Positions 35,919 to 45,257 of a stretch of 64,000 nt of DNA are shown in pieces. The stretch is from Flavobacterium ammoniigenes. GTDB lineage: Bacteria; Bacteroidota; Bacteroidia; Flavobacteriales; Flavobacteriaceae. Positions within the stretch are counted from its first letter, which is position 1. Each line of letters starts with the position of its first letter. The stretch spans positions 744,001 through 808,000 of the forward strand of contig NZ_AP025184.1 in the NCBI RefSeq assembly GCF_020886055.1, given 5' to 3'. Under the pieces are notes generated by a model. It had not been told where the DNA came from and ran no database searches. It was given only the letters and a program-made list of their open reading frames with translations. The translations under genes were made by a program, and so were the position numbers.

Positions 35919-37004
35919 TTATTTTCCTTTTACAGAAGCCTCTACATTTCTTTCGATTTTGTGTCCTGGACGCGACCATTTTGGTTTTTCGCCTAAAGCA
36001 ACAAATTGCGAATCCTCAGCTTCTACCGTTGGCGGTTGAACCATTTTAGTAAATGGTTTTTGAGGTTGCAATCCTAATGTTTCAAACATTTTCATGTCTT
36101 CATTCACATCTGGATTTGGGGTAGTCAACAATTTATTTCCAGCAAAGATAGAATTGGCACCAGCAAAGAAACACATGGCTTGGCCTTCGCGACTCATATT
36201 GGTTCTTCCCGCTGACAAACGCACTTGCGTTTCAGGTATTACAATTCGAGTAGTGGCTACCATTCGGATCATTTCCCAAATTTCTACTGGTTCTTCGTCT
36301 TCTAAAGGCGTTCCGTCTACCGCTACTAAAGCGTTAATTGGCACTGATTCTGGTTGTGGGTTTAAAGTAGAAAGCGCTACAAGCATTCCTGCTCTGTCTT
36401 CGATGCTTTCTCCCATTCCGATGATTCCGCCACTGCAAACCGTAACATTGGTTTTACGAACATTCTCTATAGTTTGCAAACGGTCTTCAAAACCGCGAGT
36501 CGAAATCACTTCTTTATAGTATTCTTCTGATGTATCTAAATTGTGGTTGTATGCATACAAACCAGCTTCGGCTAAACGTTGTGCTTGGTTTTCGGTAATC
36601 ATTCCCAAAGTACAACACACTTCCATGTCTAATTTGTTGATGGTACGTACCATTTCCAACACTTGGTCAAATTCGGGTCCGTCTTTTACATTACGCCAAG
36701 CCGCTCCCATACATACACGTGAAGATCCAGCCGATTTAGCATTCAAAGCTTGTGCTTTTACCTGGTTCACCGTCATTAAATCATTGCCTTCTACATTGGT
36801 ATTGTAACGCGCTGCTTGTGGACAATACCCACAATCTTCCGAACAGCCACCAGTTTTGATAGACAATAAAGTAGAAACTTGCACCACGTTTGGATCGTGA
36901 TTTTCTCTATGAATAGTCGCTGCATCATACAATAAGTCCATTAAAGGTCTATTGTAAATAGCGATAATCTCTTCTTTTGTCCAATCGTGTTTAGTAATGC
37001 TCAT
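35919..37004 (-). CDS. bioB: Biotin synthase
   Basis: Radical-SAM enzyme inserting sulfur into dethiobiotin. The 361-residue protein has the radical-SAM cysteines in CSEDCGYCPQAA (CxxxCxxC, about residues 51-58), with the [2Fe-2S] ligands CMGAAWRNV and VCCTLGM further on and a conserved AGRTNMSREGQAMC with the Arg ligand. The ATG at 37002-37004 is preferred to a TTG seven codons upstream, which overlaps the promoter box. It lies about 6.5 kb from the start of bioF and has its own promoter. Confidence 0.96.
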   Translation of the reverse strand: MSITKHDWTKEEIIAIYNRPLMDLLYDAATIHRENHDPNVVQVSTLLSIKTGGCSEDCGYCPQAARYNTNVEGNDLMTVNQVKAQALNAKSAGSSRVCMGAAWRNVKDGPEFDQVLEMVRTINKLDMEVCCTLGMITENQAQRLAEAGLYAYNHNLDTSEEYYKEVISTRGFEDRLQTIENVRKTNVTVCSGGIIGMGESIEDRAGMLVALSTLNPQPESVPINALVAVDGTPLEDEEPVEIWEMIRMVATTRIVIPETQVRLSAGRTNMSREGQAMCFFAGANSIFAGNKLLTTPNPDVNEDMKMFETLGLQPQKPFTKMVQPPTVEAEDSQFVALGEKPKWSRPGHKIERNVEASVKGK

Positions 37005-37022
37005 CGGTATAATTTTAAAGGT

Positions 37023-37053
37023 CAAAAGTAATCAAATAGTTTCAAACAGACAA
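37023..37053 (-). promoter_or_regulatory. Promoter of bioB
   Basis: On the minus strand TTG (37051-37053) and TACTTTTG (37023-37030), with 20 bp between them; both match the consensus. The ATG is 18 nt further. Confidence 0.65.
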
Positions 37054-37075
37054 TGGCGTCTATTCAAAAGAAAAG

Positions 37076-38014
37076 CTACTTATTTTCTAAATTTTGGAGG
37101 TAATTTCTTGAAAAATTTCGGTCTTCTTCCAATTGCTTGGTAAGCAATTCTATCGACTCAAATTTCTTTTCTGAACGAATGCGTTGTAAAATAGCAACCT
37201 GGATTTTGCGATTGTAAATATCGGCCTCAAAATCAAAAAAGTGGACTTCAATAGTTTTCTGTTTTCCTTGAACCGTTGGGTTGAACCCAATATTCATCAT
37301 GCCGTAAATAGTCTTGCAGTCTATTTCAGCTTGTACAACATAAACGCCATTTTGAGGCACTAATTTGTAGTCTTCTTCTAATGAAATGTTGGCTGTTGGG
37401 AAACCAATCGTTCTCCCTAATTGTTTTCCTTTGACTACAGTACCACTTAAAAAATAACTGTACCCCAAGTATTCATTGGCCAATTGAATATCTCCTTCTT
37501 CAAGAGCAGTTCTGATTTTGGTAGAGCTAATGGATATTTCGTCAATTTCTTGGGCTGAAATTTGCTCTACTTCAAAACCATATTGCGCGCCAAAACTAAT
37601 CAAATCATCAATATTGGCCGTTCTGTTTTTTCCAAAACGGTGGTCGTAACCAATGATAATTTTTTGGACACGAAGATGGTCTACTAAAATCGTTGAAACA
37701 AATGCTTCTGCATTTAATTCAGCAAATTTTTCGTCAAAAGGATGTATAATTAGATTGTCAATTCCGATTTTTTCTAACAACTCGATTTTTTCGTTGATGG
37801 TGTTCAGTAATTTCAAATCGGATTTCCCTTGCAACACCATTCTTGGATGCGGGAAAAAAGTAAGTACCGTACTTTCAAAAGTTTCATTTTGCGTGTTTTG
37901 AGTCAGCTTCTTTAGAATAGCTGCGTGACCCAAATGTACTCCGTCAAAAGTTCCAATTGTTACAATGGTTTTTTTGTCAGAGTGAAATTCGTTTATGGAA
38001 TGAAAAATGTTCAA
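37076..38014 (-). CDS. ribF: Bifunctional riboflavin kinase / FAD synthetase
   Basis: Makes FMN and FAD from riboflavin. The 312-residue protein has an N-terminal FAD synthetase domain (about 1-180) with IGTFDGVHLGHAAIL and the later SSTKIRTALEEGDI, and a C-terminal flavokinase domain (about 185-310) starting with GKQLGRTIGFPTANI. Length and domain order are standard. It precedes bioB on the same strand, but a promoter stands between them. No FMN riboswitch is visible upstream. Confidence 0.96.
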   Translation of the reverse strand: MNIFHSINEFHSDKKTIVTIGTFDGVHLGHAAILKKLTQNTQNETFESTVLTFFPHPRMVLQGKSDLKLLNTINEKIELLEKIGIDNLIIHPFDEKFAELNAEAFVSTILVDHLRVQKIIIGYDHRFGKNRTANIDDLISFGAQYGFEVEQISAQEIDEISISSTKIRTALEEGDIQLANEYLGYSYFLSGTVVKGKQLGRTIGFPTANISLEEDYKLVPQNGVYVVQAEIDCKTIYGMMNIGFNPTVQGKQKTIEVHFFDFEADIYNRKIQVAILQRIRSEKKFESIELLTKQLEEDRNFSRNYLQNLENK

Positions 38015-38039
38015 GTTGGTTTCCTAATTATTTTGGCTG

Positions 38040-38047
38040 CAAATTTA
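38040..38047 (-). promoter_or_regulatory. Promoter -7 box for ribF
   Basis: On the minus strand TAAATTTG, an exact TAnnTTTG match, ends 25 nt before the ribF ATG. No -33 TTG is evident. Confidence 0.45.
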
Positions 38048-38185
38048 AGCTAATCTATTCGAAATTTCGTTTCAAAATCAATTCCTTTTGAGGTCAATGG
38101 TGTAGTATTGGTAAAAAAGAATTTCAAAACCGTATTTTTATAAATAAAATTCTAAATTTAGAATCCCCATTTTAAATCAATAACC

Positions 38186-38193
38186 TAATTTTG
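38186..38193 (+). promoter_or_regulatory. Promoter -7 box for the metalloprotease gene
   Basis: TAATTTTG, an exact TAnnTTTG match, ends 23 nt before the ATG at 38217. Confidence 0.45.
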
Positions 38194-38216
38194 ACAATCA
38201 AGAGTTGCCTGAATTT

Positions 38217-40889
38217 ATGAAAAGACACTTACTACTAGCTCTACTTTTCTTTTCTTTTTTCCAGATACATTCCCAAAATGGATCTCCTTGGAAAAGGGTG
38301 GCAGCTAGCAGCAATTTAGCAACCACACGATGGAATGTAAATGGGATCTCAAAAAAGGAATTGCTTTTTGAATTGGATAAAGCAGTTGTTAAAAGGACTT
38401 TAGAACCTCTTCAAGAAGCCAATAACCCTTCGCAAGTAGTGATTGAAATCCCCAACACAAAAGGGGAGTTGGAAAAATATGAAATTCACGAATTTTCTAA
38501 TTTTGATACGGACTTACAAACTCAATTCCCTTCTATTAGAGCCTATGTTGGTACAAGTTTATCAGACAAAACCGCTACGCTTTATTGCAGTTTTTCGCCC
38601 AAAGGAATTCAAACCATGGTATTGCGTTCCGATAAACCGACAGAATTTATAGAGAAAATTTCCGGAAATCAAGAAATTTATAGAGTATTTGATTCCAATG
38701 ACAAGTCAAATGAGCTTGCTTTATATTGTGCCACGATGGACAAAGAGCTCAACAAACCGTCTGGTAAGTTGACAACTGCAGCCACTTCAAATGGGGAGTC
38801 ATACAAAACCTTACGTTTGGCAGTAGCCTGTACGGCAGAATACACGACCTATTTTGGAGGAACATTTCAAGCATTAGAAGCTATAAATGCTACTTTAACC
38901 AGAGTAAACGGAATTTTTAACAAGGATTTATCATTGCACTTAAATTTAATTTCTTCCGCTACAGCTTTATTGTACACTAACCCAGCTACCGATCCTTTTT
39001 CTCCGGCAAATAGTGGAGCTAATGGCAATTGGAATGTAGAATTGCAACGGGATTTAACCGCAAAAATTGGCAATGCTAATTACGATATTGGCCATTTATT
39101 TGGAGCTTCTGGCGGAGGTGGTAATGCAGGCTGTATTGGCTGTGTGTGTCAAGATCCAGTATCATTAAATGATGTTGCCAAAGGCGGAGGATTTTCTTCA
39201 CCAGCTGATGGCAAACCAGAAGGCGACACTTTTGATATTGATTTTGTAGCCCATGAAATTGGGCACCAATTGGGAGCTAATCATACTTTTTCTCATGAGA
39301 CAGAAGGAACAGGAGTTAATGTGGAACCCGGAGGAGGCTCTACCATTATGAGTTATGCAGGCGTGACCGATTATAATATTCAAAGTCATTCAGATGATTA
39401 TTTTGCTTATGTCAGTATTGATCAAATTCGTAAGAATCTTGCGTCTAAAAGCTGTCCTGTTAGTTCCATTATTCCCAACACAAAACACAAAGCGAATGCT
39501 GGAGAGGATTTTGTAATTCCCAAAAGCACTCCATTTGTTTTAAAAGGATCCAGTTCGAATCCAAATGGAGCAGCTTTAAGTTATTGTTGGGAACAAAATG
39601 ACACGGCTACTACTAGTTTCGGAGCCAATAGTATTGCATTTCCAACTAAAAAAGACGGACCGCTTTTTAGATCGTTCCCGCCAACAAATTCTCCCAATCG
39701 TTTTATGCCGGAGCTAGCAAAAGTAGTGTCCAATAGTTTGAATTCTCAGTGGGAATCGGTTGCAGATATTGCACGAACAATGCATTTTACACTAACGGTA
39801 AGAGATAATGGTGGAATTGGTTTGGCTCAAACCGACACCGATGCTATGACAGTAACTGTTGACGCGACTAAGGGACCGTTTGAAATCACTTCCCAAAACA
39901 CGAGTAATTTGTCATGGAAACCGTTAAGCCTTGAAACGATTAATTGGGCTGTCAATTCGACTGATCAATTACCAGGATCAGCCAATGTCAATATTAAGTT
40001 GTCTATTGATGGCGGACTCACTTTTCCCATATTTCTCAAAACAAATACTCCCAATGACGGTTCAGAACGTATTTTTGTTCCCAATGGTATTTTGGGGAAA
40101 AACTGTCGCATTTTAATTGAACCTACAAACAATATTTTTTTCGCAATTAATAAAGAGCCTTTTGCTATTGGGTATAGTATTGAATCTAGTTGTACTACCT
40201 ATGCCTTTGAAACGCCTATTGTCATTCCTGAATCGGCTTCTTATACAGCCAAAACGATAACGGTACCTACTACTTCTGGTGCAGTTTCGGATGTGAATGT
40301 GGATTTGAGTTTTACCCATCAATATTTGTCAGATGTTCAAATAGAATTGGTTAACCCACAAGGGAAAACGGTGAAGTTATTTGAAAATGGTTGTAGCGAC
40401 ACCAATGGAAGTTTGGTTTTAAAATATGATGATTTAGGAGGTACAATAATTTGTGGGAAACAAACAATGCAAACTGTAGCCCCATTTGAACCCTTGTATC
40501 AATTTAACGAACGGAATCCTTCTGGGACTTGGACTTTACGAGTTAGGGATGCAATAGCTGGTGATACCGGTACCATTAATTCGGCTACAATTTCCATTTG
40601 TACCAAATCGTTTACTCCAATGGCACTTAGTCCGATTGATTTAACCAAAGTGATGGTCTATCCAAATCCTAATCAAGGCGATTTTGTAGTATTATTTTCT
40701 AGCCAATTTAATTCTGGAGTTACTATTATAATCCACGATCTATTGGGCAAAAAAATATATGAAAAAGGATTTCCTAGTGCCCAGTTGTTTAATGAAGCCA
40801 TTCATTTGGAATCGGTTCAAGCGGGAATGTATTTGTTGACCGTAATCGATGGTTCAACTACCACCGTTAAAAAAATAATAATTAATTAA
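38217..40889 (+). CDS. Secreted reprolysin-like metalloprotease with P-domain and T9SS sorting domain
   Basis: An 890-residue secreted protease. Signal peptide ends FFQIHSQ (near residue 20). A propeptide-like region leads to the metzincin catalytic domain with the zinc site HEIGHQLGANH (about 347-357) and a Met-turn in TIMSYAGVTDY some 25 residues later. After a PKD-like beta domain (KHKANAGEDF onwards) there is a P/Homo-B proprotein-convertase-type domain near 660-795 (DVQIELVNPQGK, NPSGTWTLRVRDA). The last 80 residues, from VMVYPNPNQGDF to KKIIIN, are a type-A T9SS sorting domain. The ATG at 38217 follows a TTG four codons upstream. Likely extracellular protein digestion; substrate unknown. 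Confidence 0.92.
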   Translation: MKRHLLLALLFFSFFQIHSQNGSPWKRVAASSNLATTRWNVNGISKKELLFELDKAVVKRTLEPLQEANNPSQVVIEIPNTKGELEKYEIHEFSNFDTDLQTQFPSIRAYVGTSLSDKTATLYCSFSPKGIQTMVLRSDKPTEFIEKISGNQEIYRVFDSNDKSNELALYCATMDKELNKPSGKLTTAATSNGESYKTLRLAVACTAEYTTYFGGTFQALEAINATLTRVNGIFNKDLSLHLNLISSATALLYTNPATDPFSPANSGANGNWNVELQRDLTAKIGNANYDIGHLFGASGGGGNAGCIGCVCQDPVSLNDVAKGGGFSSPADGKPEGDTFDIDFVAHEIGHQLGANHTFSHETEGTGVNVEPGGGSTIMSYAGVTDYNIQSHSDDYFAYVSIDQIRKNLASKSCPVSSIIPNTKHKANAGEDFVIPKSTPFVLKGSSSNPNGAALSYCWEQNDTATTSFGANSIAFPTKKDGPLFRSFPPTNSPNRFMPELAKVVSNSLNSQWESVADIARTMHFTLTVRDNGGIGLAQTDTDAMTVTVDATKGPFEITSQNTSNLSWKPLSLETINWAVNSTDQLPGSANVNIKLSIDGGLTFPIFLKTNTPNDGSERIFVPNGILGKNCRILIEPTNNIFFAINKEPFAIGYSIESSCTTYAFETPIVIPESASYTAKTITVPTTSGAVSDVNVDLSFTHQYLSDVQIELVNPQGKTVKLFENGCSDTNGSLVLKYDDLGGTIICGKQTMQTVAPFEPLYQFNERNPSGTWTLRVRDAIAGDTGTINSATISICTKSFTPMALSPIDLTKVMVYPNPNQGDFVVLFSSQFNSGVTIIIHDLLGKKIYEKGFPSAQLFNEAIHLESVQAGMYLLTVIDGSTTTVKKIIIN

Positions 40890-40904
40890 GAAAAGTCTGC
40901 AATT

Positions 40905-41567
40905 TTATTTGCCGTTAAAAGTGGTCATGGTATTTTCTAATCCAGCAGTTCCAAACGATTTGATAATTTCCGATGCTAATTCCAAACGTTCGGGTAGTTT
41001 TGATTTTTCTTCTTCGTCCCAATCTCCCAATACATAATCGACTTGTTGTCCTTTTTTGAATTGGTCACTAATACCAAAACGGAAACGGGTATAGTTTTGG
41101 GTATTTAAAATCAAATTAATATTCTTTAGTCCGTTATGTCCGCCATCACTTCCTTTCGGTTTGATGCGAATAGTACCAAAACTCAAATTCAAATCATCGG
41201 TGATTACTAATATATTTTCCAAAGGAATATTTTCTTTGTCCATCCAAAATTTTACCGCTTTCCCACTTAAATTCATATAGGTATTCGGTTTGAGCAAAAA
41301 GAAAGTACGGCCTTTAAATTTGTATTCAGCAAGAGCACCCAATTTTACGGTTTCAAAAGCGAGGCTTTCTTTTTTGGCTAAAAAATCCAAAACTTTAAAT
41401 CCAATATTGTGACGGGTATTGACATATTCGGCTCCAATGTTGCCTAGTCCTACAATCAAAAATTTATTACTCACGCTTTTCATATTGTTTTTTTGGTGTT
41501 CGTGAACCTCCGGTGTATCACTTGCTGTTTTATGTGATGCAAATAATTGAGTTATCCATTGTATCAT
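40905..41567 (-). CDS. pth: Peptidyl-tRNA hydrolase
   Basis: Recycles peptidyl-tRNA released from ribosomes. Family motifs: FLIVGLGNIGAEYVNTRHN with the catalytic His, KPNTYMNLSGKAV, and the DDLNLSFGTIRIKPKGSDGG stretch with the catalytic Asp. The start is uncertain. The ATG at 41565-41567 gives 220 residues with a 28-residue polar extension, but the promoter box ends only four bases before it. An internal ATG at 41481-41483 (Met29) gives 192 residues, the classical Pth length. The 3' end is 15 bp from the convergent metalloprotease gene, with no terminator between them. Confidence 0.94.
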   Translation of the reverse strand: MIQWITQLFASHKTASDTPEVHEHQKNNMKSVSNKFLIVGLGNIGAEYVNTRHNIGFKVLDFLAKKESLAFETVKLGALAEYKFKGRTFFLLKPNTYMNLSGKAVKFWMDKENIPLENILVITDDLNLSFGTIRIKPKGSDGGHNGLKNINLILNTQNYTRFRFGISDQFKKGQQVDYVLGDWDEEEKSKLPERLELASEIIKSFGTAGLENTMTTFNGK

Positions 41568-41571
41568 GTTG

Positions 41572-41579
41572 CAAAAATA
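41572..41579 (-). promoter_or_regulatory. Promoter -7 box close to the first pth ATG
   Basis: On the minus strand TATTTTTG, an exact TAnnTTTG match, ends four bases before the first possible pth ATG. Either the mRNA is leaderless or translation starts at the internal ATG at 41483, with a leader of about 85 nt. Confidence 0.5.
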
Positions 41580-41601
41580 AACTTATTTAAAAGAATACTC
41601 C

Positions 41602-41636
41602 AAAAAAAAAGCACCAGTTGAAGAACTGATGCTTTT
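41602..41636 (-). terminator. Terminator of prs-rplY
   Basis: On the minus strand GCATCAGTT pairs with AACTGGTGC (one G-U pair), followed by a run of nine T. The pairing is better on the minus strand than on the plus strand. It lies 20 bp after the rplY stop. Confidence 0.7.
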
Positions 41637-41655
41637 TCGTATGATTGAAAAAAAT

Positions 41656-42261
41656 TTATTTTTTTCCTTTTGGTGCTTTTGCCGCTTTTGCCGCTTCTTG
41701 AGCCGCTTTCATAGCTGCACGAGAAATTCTTACTTGACAAACCACCGTGTTGTCTGGGTGCATTAATTTGTATTTGTCAGAAACTAATTTCGTAACATAC
41801 AATTTGTTACCCATTTCAAGTGGAGTGATGTCTGCTTCAACAAAATCTGGAAGATTTGATGGCAACGCTTTCACTTTTAATTTACGAGTGTTCAAACGTA
41901 GAACACCTCCTGCAAGTACACCTTTAGAAGTACCAACAATTTTCACAGGAACTTCCATAGTAATTTCTTTGTTGTCAAATAACTGGAAGAAGTCAATGTG
42001 TAAAATTTTGTCACTTACTGGGTGAACTTGAATGTCTTGCAAAATAGCATTGTATGATTTTCCATTACCCAAATCAATCACAACTGTGTGTGCGTTTGGA
42101 GTGTAAATCAAGTTTTTGAATGCTTTTTCTTCTGCTGAGAAATGTACTGCTTGATCTCCTCCGTATAACACGCAAGGAACCGCTCCAGCATTACGTAAGG
42201 CTTTAGTAGCAACTTTGCCCACGCTTTCTCTTTCTGATCCTTTAATTGTAATCGATTTCAT
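41656..42261 (-). CDS. rplY: 50S ribosomal protein L25 / Ctc family
   Basis: Binds 5S rRNA. The 201-residue form is the long Ctc type, with an N-terminal L25 domain ([28 protein letters not shown]) and a C-terminal TL5-like beta domain, ending in a Lys/Ala-rich tail ([17 protein letters not shown]). The ATG at 42259-42261 gives the family start MKSITIKG; a longer frame continues 16 codons upstream into the prs 3' end and is not used. The gap to the prs stop is 28 bp, so prs-rplY is an operon. Confidence 0.95.
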   Translation of the reverse strand: MKSITIKGSERESVGKVATKALRNAGAVPCVLYGGDQAVHFSAEEKAFKNLIYTPNAHTVVIDLGNGKSYNAILQDIQVHPVSDKILHIDFFQLFDNKEITMEVPVKIVGTSKGVLAGGVLRLNTRKLKVKALPSNLPDFVEADITPLEMGNKLYVTKLVSDKYKLMHPDNTVVCQVRISRAAMKAAQEAAKAAKAPKGKK

Positions 42262-42289
42262 TGTAAAAAAAATATAGTTATTAAAAATA

Positions 42290-43231
42290 TTACATAATAA
42301 ACTTTCCACTAATGGAATTGTTGTGGTGCACCATGTGCATTACTTCTGCGAAAAGAGGTGCACAACTCAACACTCTAATCTTGTCCGATTTTTTCTTCAA
42401 CGGAATAGAATCGGTAACTATTAATTCACTCAATTTTGAGTTTTCAATTTTTTCGTAAGCTTCACCAGATAAGATAGGGTGGGTACAAATAGCTCTTACG
42501 CTCAGGGCACCTTTTTCTATCATTAAATCGGCTGCTTTTGCCAATGTTCCTCCAGTATCGATCATATCATCTACTAGGATTACATTTTTTCCTTTCACCT
42601 CACCAATCAACTCCATAGTGTCAATTACATTGGCCACTTTTCTTTGTTTGTAACAAACTACCACGTCTGATTCTAAAAATTTAGAATAGGCATAGGCTCT
42701 TTTTGAACCTCCCATATCTGGAGATGCAATAGTTAAATTTTCTAAACCTAAACTTTTTACATAGGGTAAAAAGATGGTTGAAGCAAAAAGGTGATCTACC
42801 GGTTTTTCGAAAAAACCTTGGATTTGATCTGCGTGTAAATCCATAGTCATTACTCTAGTTGCTCCAGCGGCATCCAATAAGTTGGCTACTAATTTAGCTC
42901 CAATTGGCACCCTTGGTTTGTCTTTTCTGTCTTGTCTTGCCCAACCGAAGTAAGGAATAACAGCAGTAATATGTCTAGCTGATGCACGTTTTGCTGCATC
43001 AATCATTAATAATAATTCCATCAAGTTGTCCGCACTTGGAAAGGTCGAACATACAATAAAAACGCGTAATCCTCTAATAGACTCTTCAAAAGAAGGTTGG
43101 AATTCACCATCACTATAAGTTGAGGTAATTACTTTTCCTAGAGGAACGCCATATGCTTGCGCAATTTGTTCTGCTAGGTATACACTTTTTGAACATGCAA
43201 AAATTTTAGCTTCTGGTTCTTGGTGTGACAT
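42290..43231 (-). CDS. prs: Ribose-phosphate pyrophosphokinase
   Basis: Makes PRPP for nucleotide, His, Trp and NAD synthesis. The 313-residue protein has the ATP-binding [13 protein letters not shown] stretch, the [11 protein letters not shown] signature near residues 133-143, and the PRPP loop [15 protein letters not shown] near residue 221. Its length is standard. The downstream gene is rplY, as in many bacteria. A leader of about 115 nt separates the promoter from the ATG. Confidence 0.97.
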   Translation of the reverse strand: MSHQEPEAKIFACSKSVYLAEQIAQAYGVPLGKVITSTYSDGEFQPSFEESIRGLRVFIVCSTFPSADNLMELLLMIDAAKRASARHITAVIPYFGWARQDRKDKPRVPIGAKLVANLLDAAGATRVMTMDLHADQIQGFFEKPVDHLFASTIFLPYVKSLGLENLTIASPDMGGSKRAYAYSKFLESDVVVCYKQRKVANVIDTMELIGEVKGKNVILVDDMIDTGGTLAKAADLMIEKGALSVRAICTHPILSGEAYEKIENSKLSELIVTDSIPLKKKSDKIRVLSCAPLFAEVMHMVHHNNSISGKFIM

Positions 43232-43348
43232 TCGTATCGTTTATTAGTCCGTAACGCTTGATTTAGTTGGGCTATTAATTTTTGTTAATAGCATCACTAC
43301 TTTATACGCCTCGGTTGTAGTTAGTTAGTTGGCTGTGTTTTAACGAGC

Positions 43349-43356
43349 TGCAAATT
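43349..43356 (-). promoter_or_regulatory. Promoter -7 box for prs-rplY
   Basis: On the minus strand TAAATTTG, an exact TAnnTTTG match, about 117 nt before the prs ATG. No -33 TTG lies at the proper distance. Confidence 0.4.
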
Positions 43357-43399
43357 TATAAAATTTATCCAACTCTGAAAGGAAAAAATTAAGTATTTT

Positions 43400-43432
43400 T
43401 TGTAGTGCGTTTAATTTTATTTTTTACATTTG
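43400..43432 (+). promoter_or_regulatory. Promoter of the tRNA-Leu gene
   Basis: TTG at 43400-43402 and TACATTTG at 43425-43432 with 22 bp between them. The tRNA begins about 88 bp downstream, so a 5' leader would need trimming. Confidence 0.55.
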
Positions 43433-43520
43433 CACCGTGTTAAAGGAATCGAGGCTTGATTAAGTATTAAACTCCTCTTTTATTGCGTTAAAATAACTGT
43501 TGTTATTTTATGTCTGCTAA

Positions 43521-43600
43521 GCCCGGATGGCGGAATTGGTAGACGCGCTGGTCTCAAACACCTGTGGGAAACCGTGCCGGTTCGACTCCGGCTCCGGGTA
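43521..43600 (+). tRNA. tRNA-Leu (anticodon CAA)
   Basis: A class II tRNA with long variable arm. Acceptor stem GCCCGGA (43521-43527) pairs with TCCGGGT (43593-43599, first pair G-U) and the discriminator is A43600. The anticodon CAA is at 43555-43557 in the loop CTCAAAC, reading UUG codons. T-arm GCCGG/CCGGC (43576-43580 with 43588-43592) with loop TTCGACT is perfect. As drawn, the anticodon stem has a T43549-T43563 mismatch. The 3' CCA is not fully encoded (ACA follows). A terminator starts two bases later. Confidence 0.95.
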
Positions 43601-43601
43601 C

Positions 43602-43632
43602 AAAAGCCTCTTCGAAAGAAGAGGCTTTTTTG
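43602..43632 (+). terminator. Terminator of the tRNA-Leu gene
   Basis: An 11-bp stem AAAAGCCTCTT/AAGAGGCTTTT (43602-43612 with 43619-43629) with a 6-nt loop, then T-rich sequence. Confidence 0.85.
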
Positions 43633-43751
43633 TTTTGTCAACTTCTTATTTTGATCCCTTTTTTACTTTTTCATGAAAAGAAAACAGTATATTTGTTTAT
43701 TATTTTTATCAAATAATTAAACAAAATAAATTCAATCCATTTTTACTTTTC

Positions 43752-45257
43752 TTGAATAAACAACCCATACATATTGTTTGGTTCAAACGTGACTTTCGTT
43801 TGGTGGATAATGAAGCTTTGTTTCATGCTCATCAATCGGGAGTGCCGCTGTTGTTGGTTTGTTTTTTCGAGCCAAGGGTAAAGAGTTATGACGATTCTGA
43901 TGTTCGCCATTGGCGCTTTGTCTACGAATCCATCCAAGATTTGAATAAAAAATTAGCGCCGTTTAATACTAAAATCTATTTTTTTCATGACGAAGTTAAA
44001 ACGGTTTTTTCCAAATTAATTAAGGAGTATGATGTCAAAACTGTTTTTTCGCATCAAGAAATTGGGAATAAAGTAACCTATGATCGCGATATAGAAATGA
44101 AAGCATTTTTCGATTCCAATGACATCGTCTGGAAAGAATTTCAACTCCATGGGGTGATTCGCAAATTAAAATCAAGACAAAATTGGGACCAACGCTGGGA
44201 ACAAGTCATGCGCGATACACCTAAACTAATTAAAGAATCCGATTTAAAAACGATTGTGTTACCCGCAGATTTATATGACAGCATGAAAGGGCCTGAATTA
44301 GCTGCCGAAATTACCACTCCAAATCCAAATTTTCAACGTGGAGGCGAATATTGGGCCTGGCGGTATCTGGATAGTTTTGTCAAAGAGCGCTATGTGAATT
44401 ACAGCAAACACATTTCGAAACCAGCCTTGAGTAGAAAAGGCTGTAGCCGATTGTCACCTTATTTGACGTATGGGAATATTAGTATGCGGATGATTTATCA
44501 GTATACCAATCAGCATTACGAAGCGTCTAAAAACAAACGCGCCGTTCTCAATTTTGTTTCCCGTTTGCATTGGCATTGCCATTTTATGCAAAAATTCGAA
44601 GACGAATGCGAAATGGAATTTGAAAATGCCAATCGAGCCTACGACACTTTGGTCAAACCAAAGAACGAAACCTACATCAAAGCTTGGCAAGAAGGTAAAA
44701 CAGGTGTTCCCATTGTCGATGCCTGCATGCGATGTTTAGTTGCCACCGGTTATATTAACTTTAGAATGCGTGCCCTGGTGGTGTCGTTTTTTACTTTTAA
44801 TCTATGGCAAGATTGGCGTGAATTGCATTTTCTAGCAAGGCAGTTTTTAGATTATGAACCCGGTATTCATTACCCACAAATTCAGATGCAATCGGGTACC
44901 ACCGGAATCAATACTATCCGTATTTATAATCCAATTAAAAATTCGGAGGAACACGATCCAGAAGGGGTTTTTATCAAACAATGGTTGCCCGAATTGAAAG
45001 AAGTGCCAATCCATTTGCTTCATGAACCATGGAAAATGAACGAAATGGAACAGCAGTTTTACAATTGCGTTATTGGTAACGATTATCCTGCGCCTATTGT
45101 AAACATAGAAGAAACTCGAAAATATGCCAGCGATATCGTTTGGAGCTTTCGAAAAAAAGACGAAGTCAAACAAGAGGGCAAACGAATTTTGCAAAAGCAC
45201 GTCAGTAACCCCAATAGATCTAACAATGCGAGGAGTAAAAAAACAAAACTTACCTAG
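43752..45257 (+). CDS. Cryptochrome/photolyase family protein, divergent class
   Basis: A 501-residue flavoprotein of the photolyase/cryptochrome family: N-terminal antenna domain ([16 protein letters not shown]) and C-terminal FAD domain with [38 protein letters not shown] and [20 protein letters not shown]. In the segment equal to ELIWREF of CPD photolyases it reads RLHWHCHF (about 271-278), so the substrate-contact Glu is Arg and WRE is WHC; function may differ from CPD repair. The start is a TTG at 43752, since no in-frame ATG fits before WFKRD. The C-terminus is Lys/Arg-rich. A DUF2256 gene overlaps its last 32 bp, and two more photolyase-type genes follow. Confidence 0.9.
   Translation: MNKQPIHIVWFKRDFRLVDNEALFHAHQSGVPLLLVCFFEPRVKSYDDSDVRHWRFVYESIQDLNKKLAPFNTKIYFFHDEVKTVFSKLIKEYDVKTVFSHQEIGNKVTYDRDIEMKAFFDSNDIVWKEFQLHGVIRKLKSRQNWDQRWEQVMRDTPKLIKESDLKTIVLPADLYDSMKGPELAAEITTPNPNFQRGGEYWAWRYLDSFVKERYVNYSKHISKPALSRKGCSRLSPYLTYGNISMRMIYQYTNQHYEASKNKRAVLNFVSRLHWHCHFMQKFEDECEMEFENANRAYDTLVKPKNETYIKAWQEGKTGVPIVDACMRCLVATGYINFRMRALVVSFFTFNLWQDWRELHFLARQFLDYEPGIHYPQIQMQSGTTGINTIRIYNPIKNSEEHDPEGVFIKQWLPELKEVPIHLLHEPWKMNEMEQQFYNCVIGNDYPAPIVNIEETRKYASDIVWSFRKKDEVKQEGKRILQKHVSNPNRSNNARSKKTKLT

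Noticed and set aside
37005..37075. A riboswitch or operator before bioB, or an FMN element before ribF
   Set aside because: The space is short, contains a plain promoter, and shows no conserved riboswitch core.
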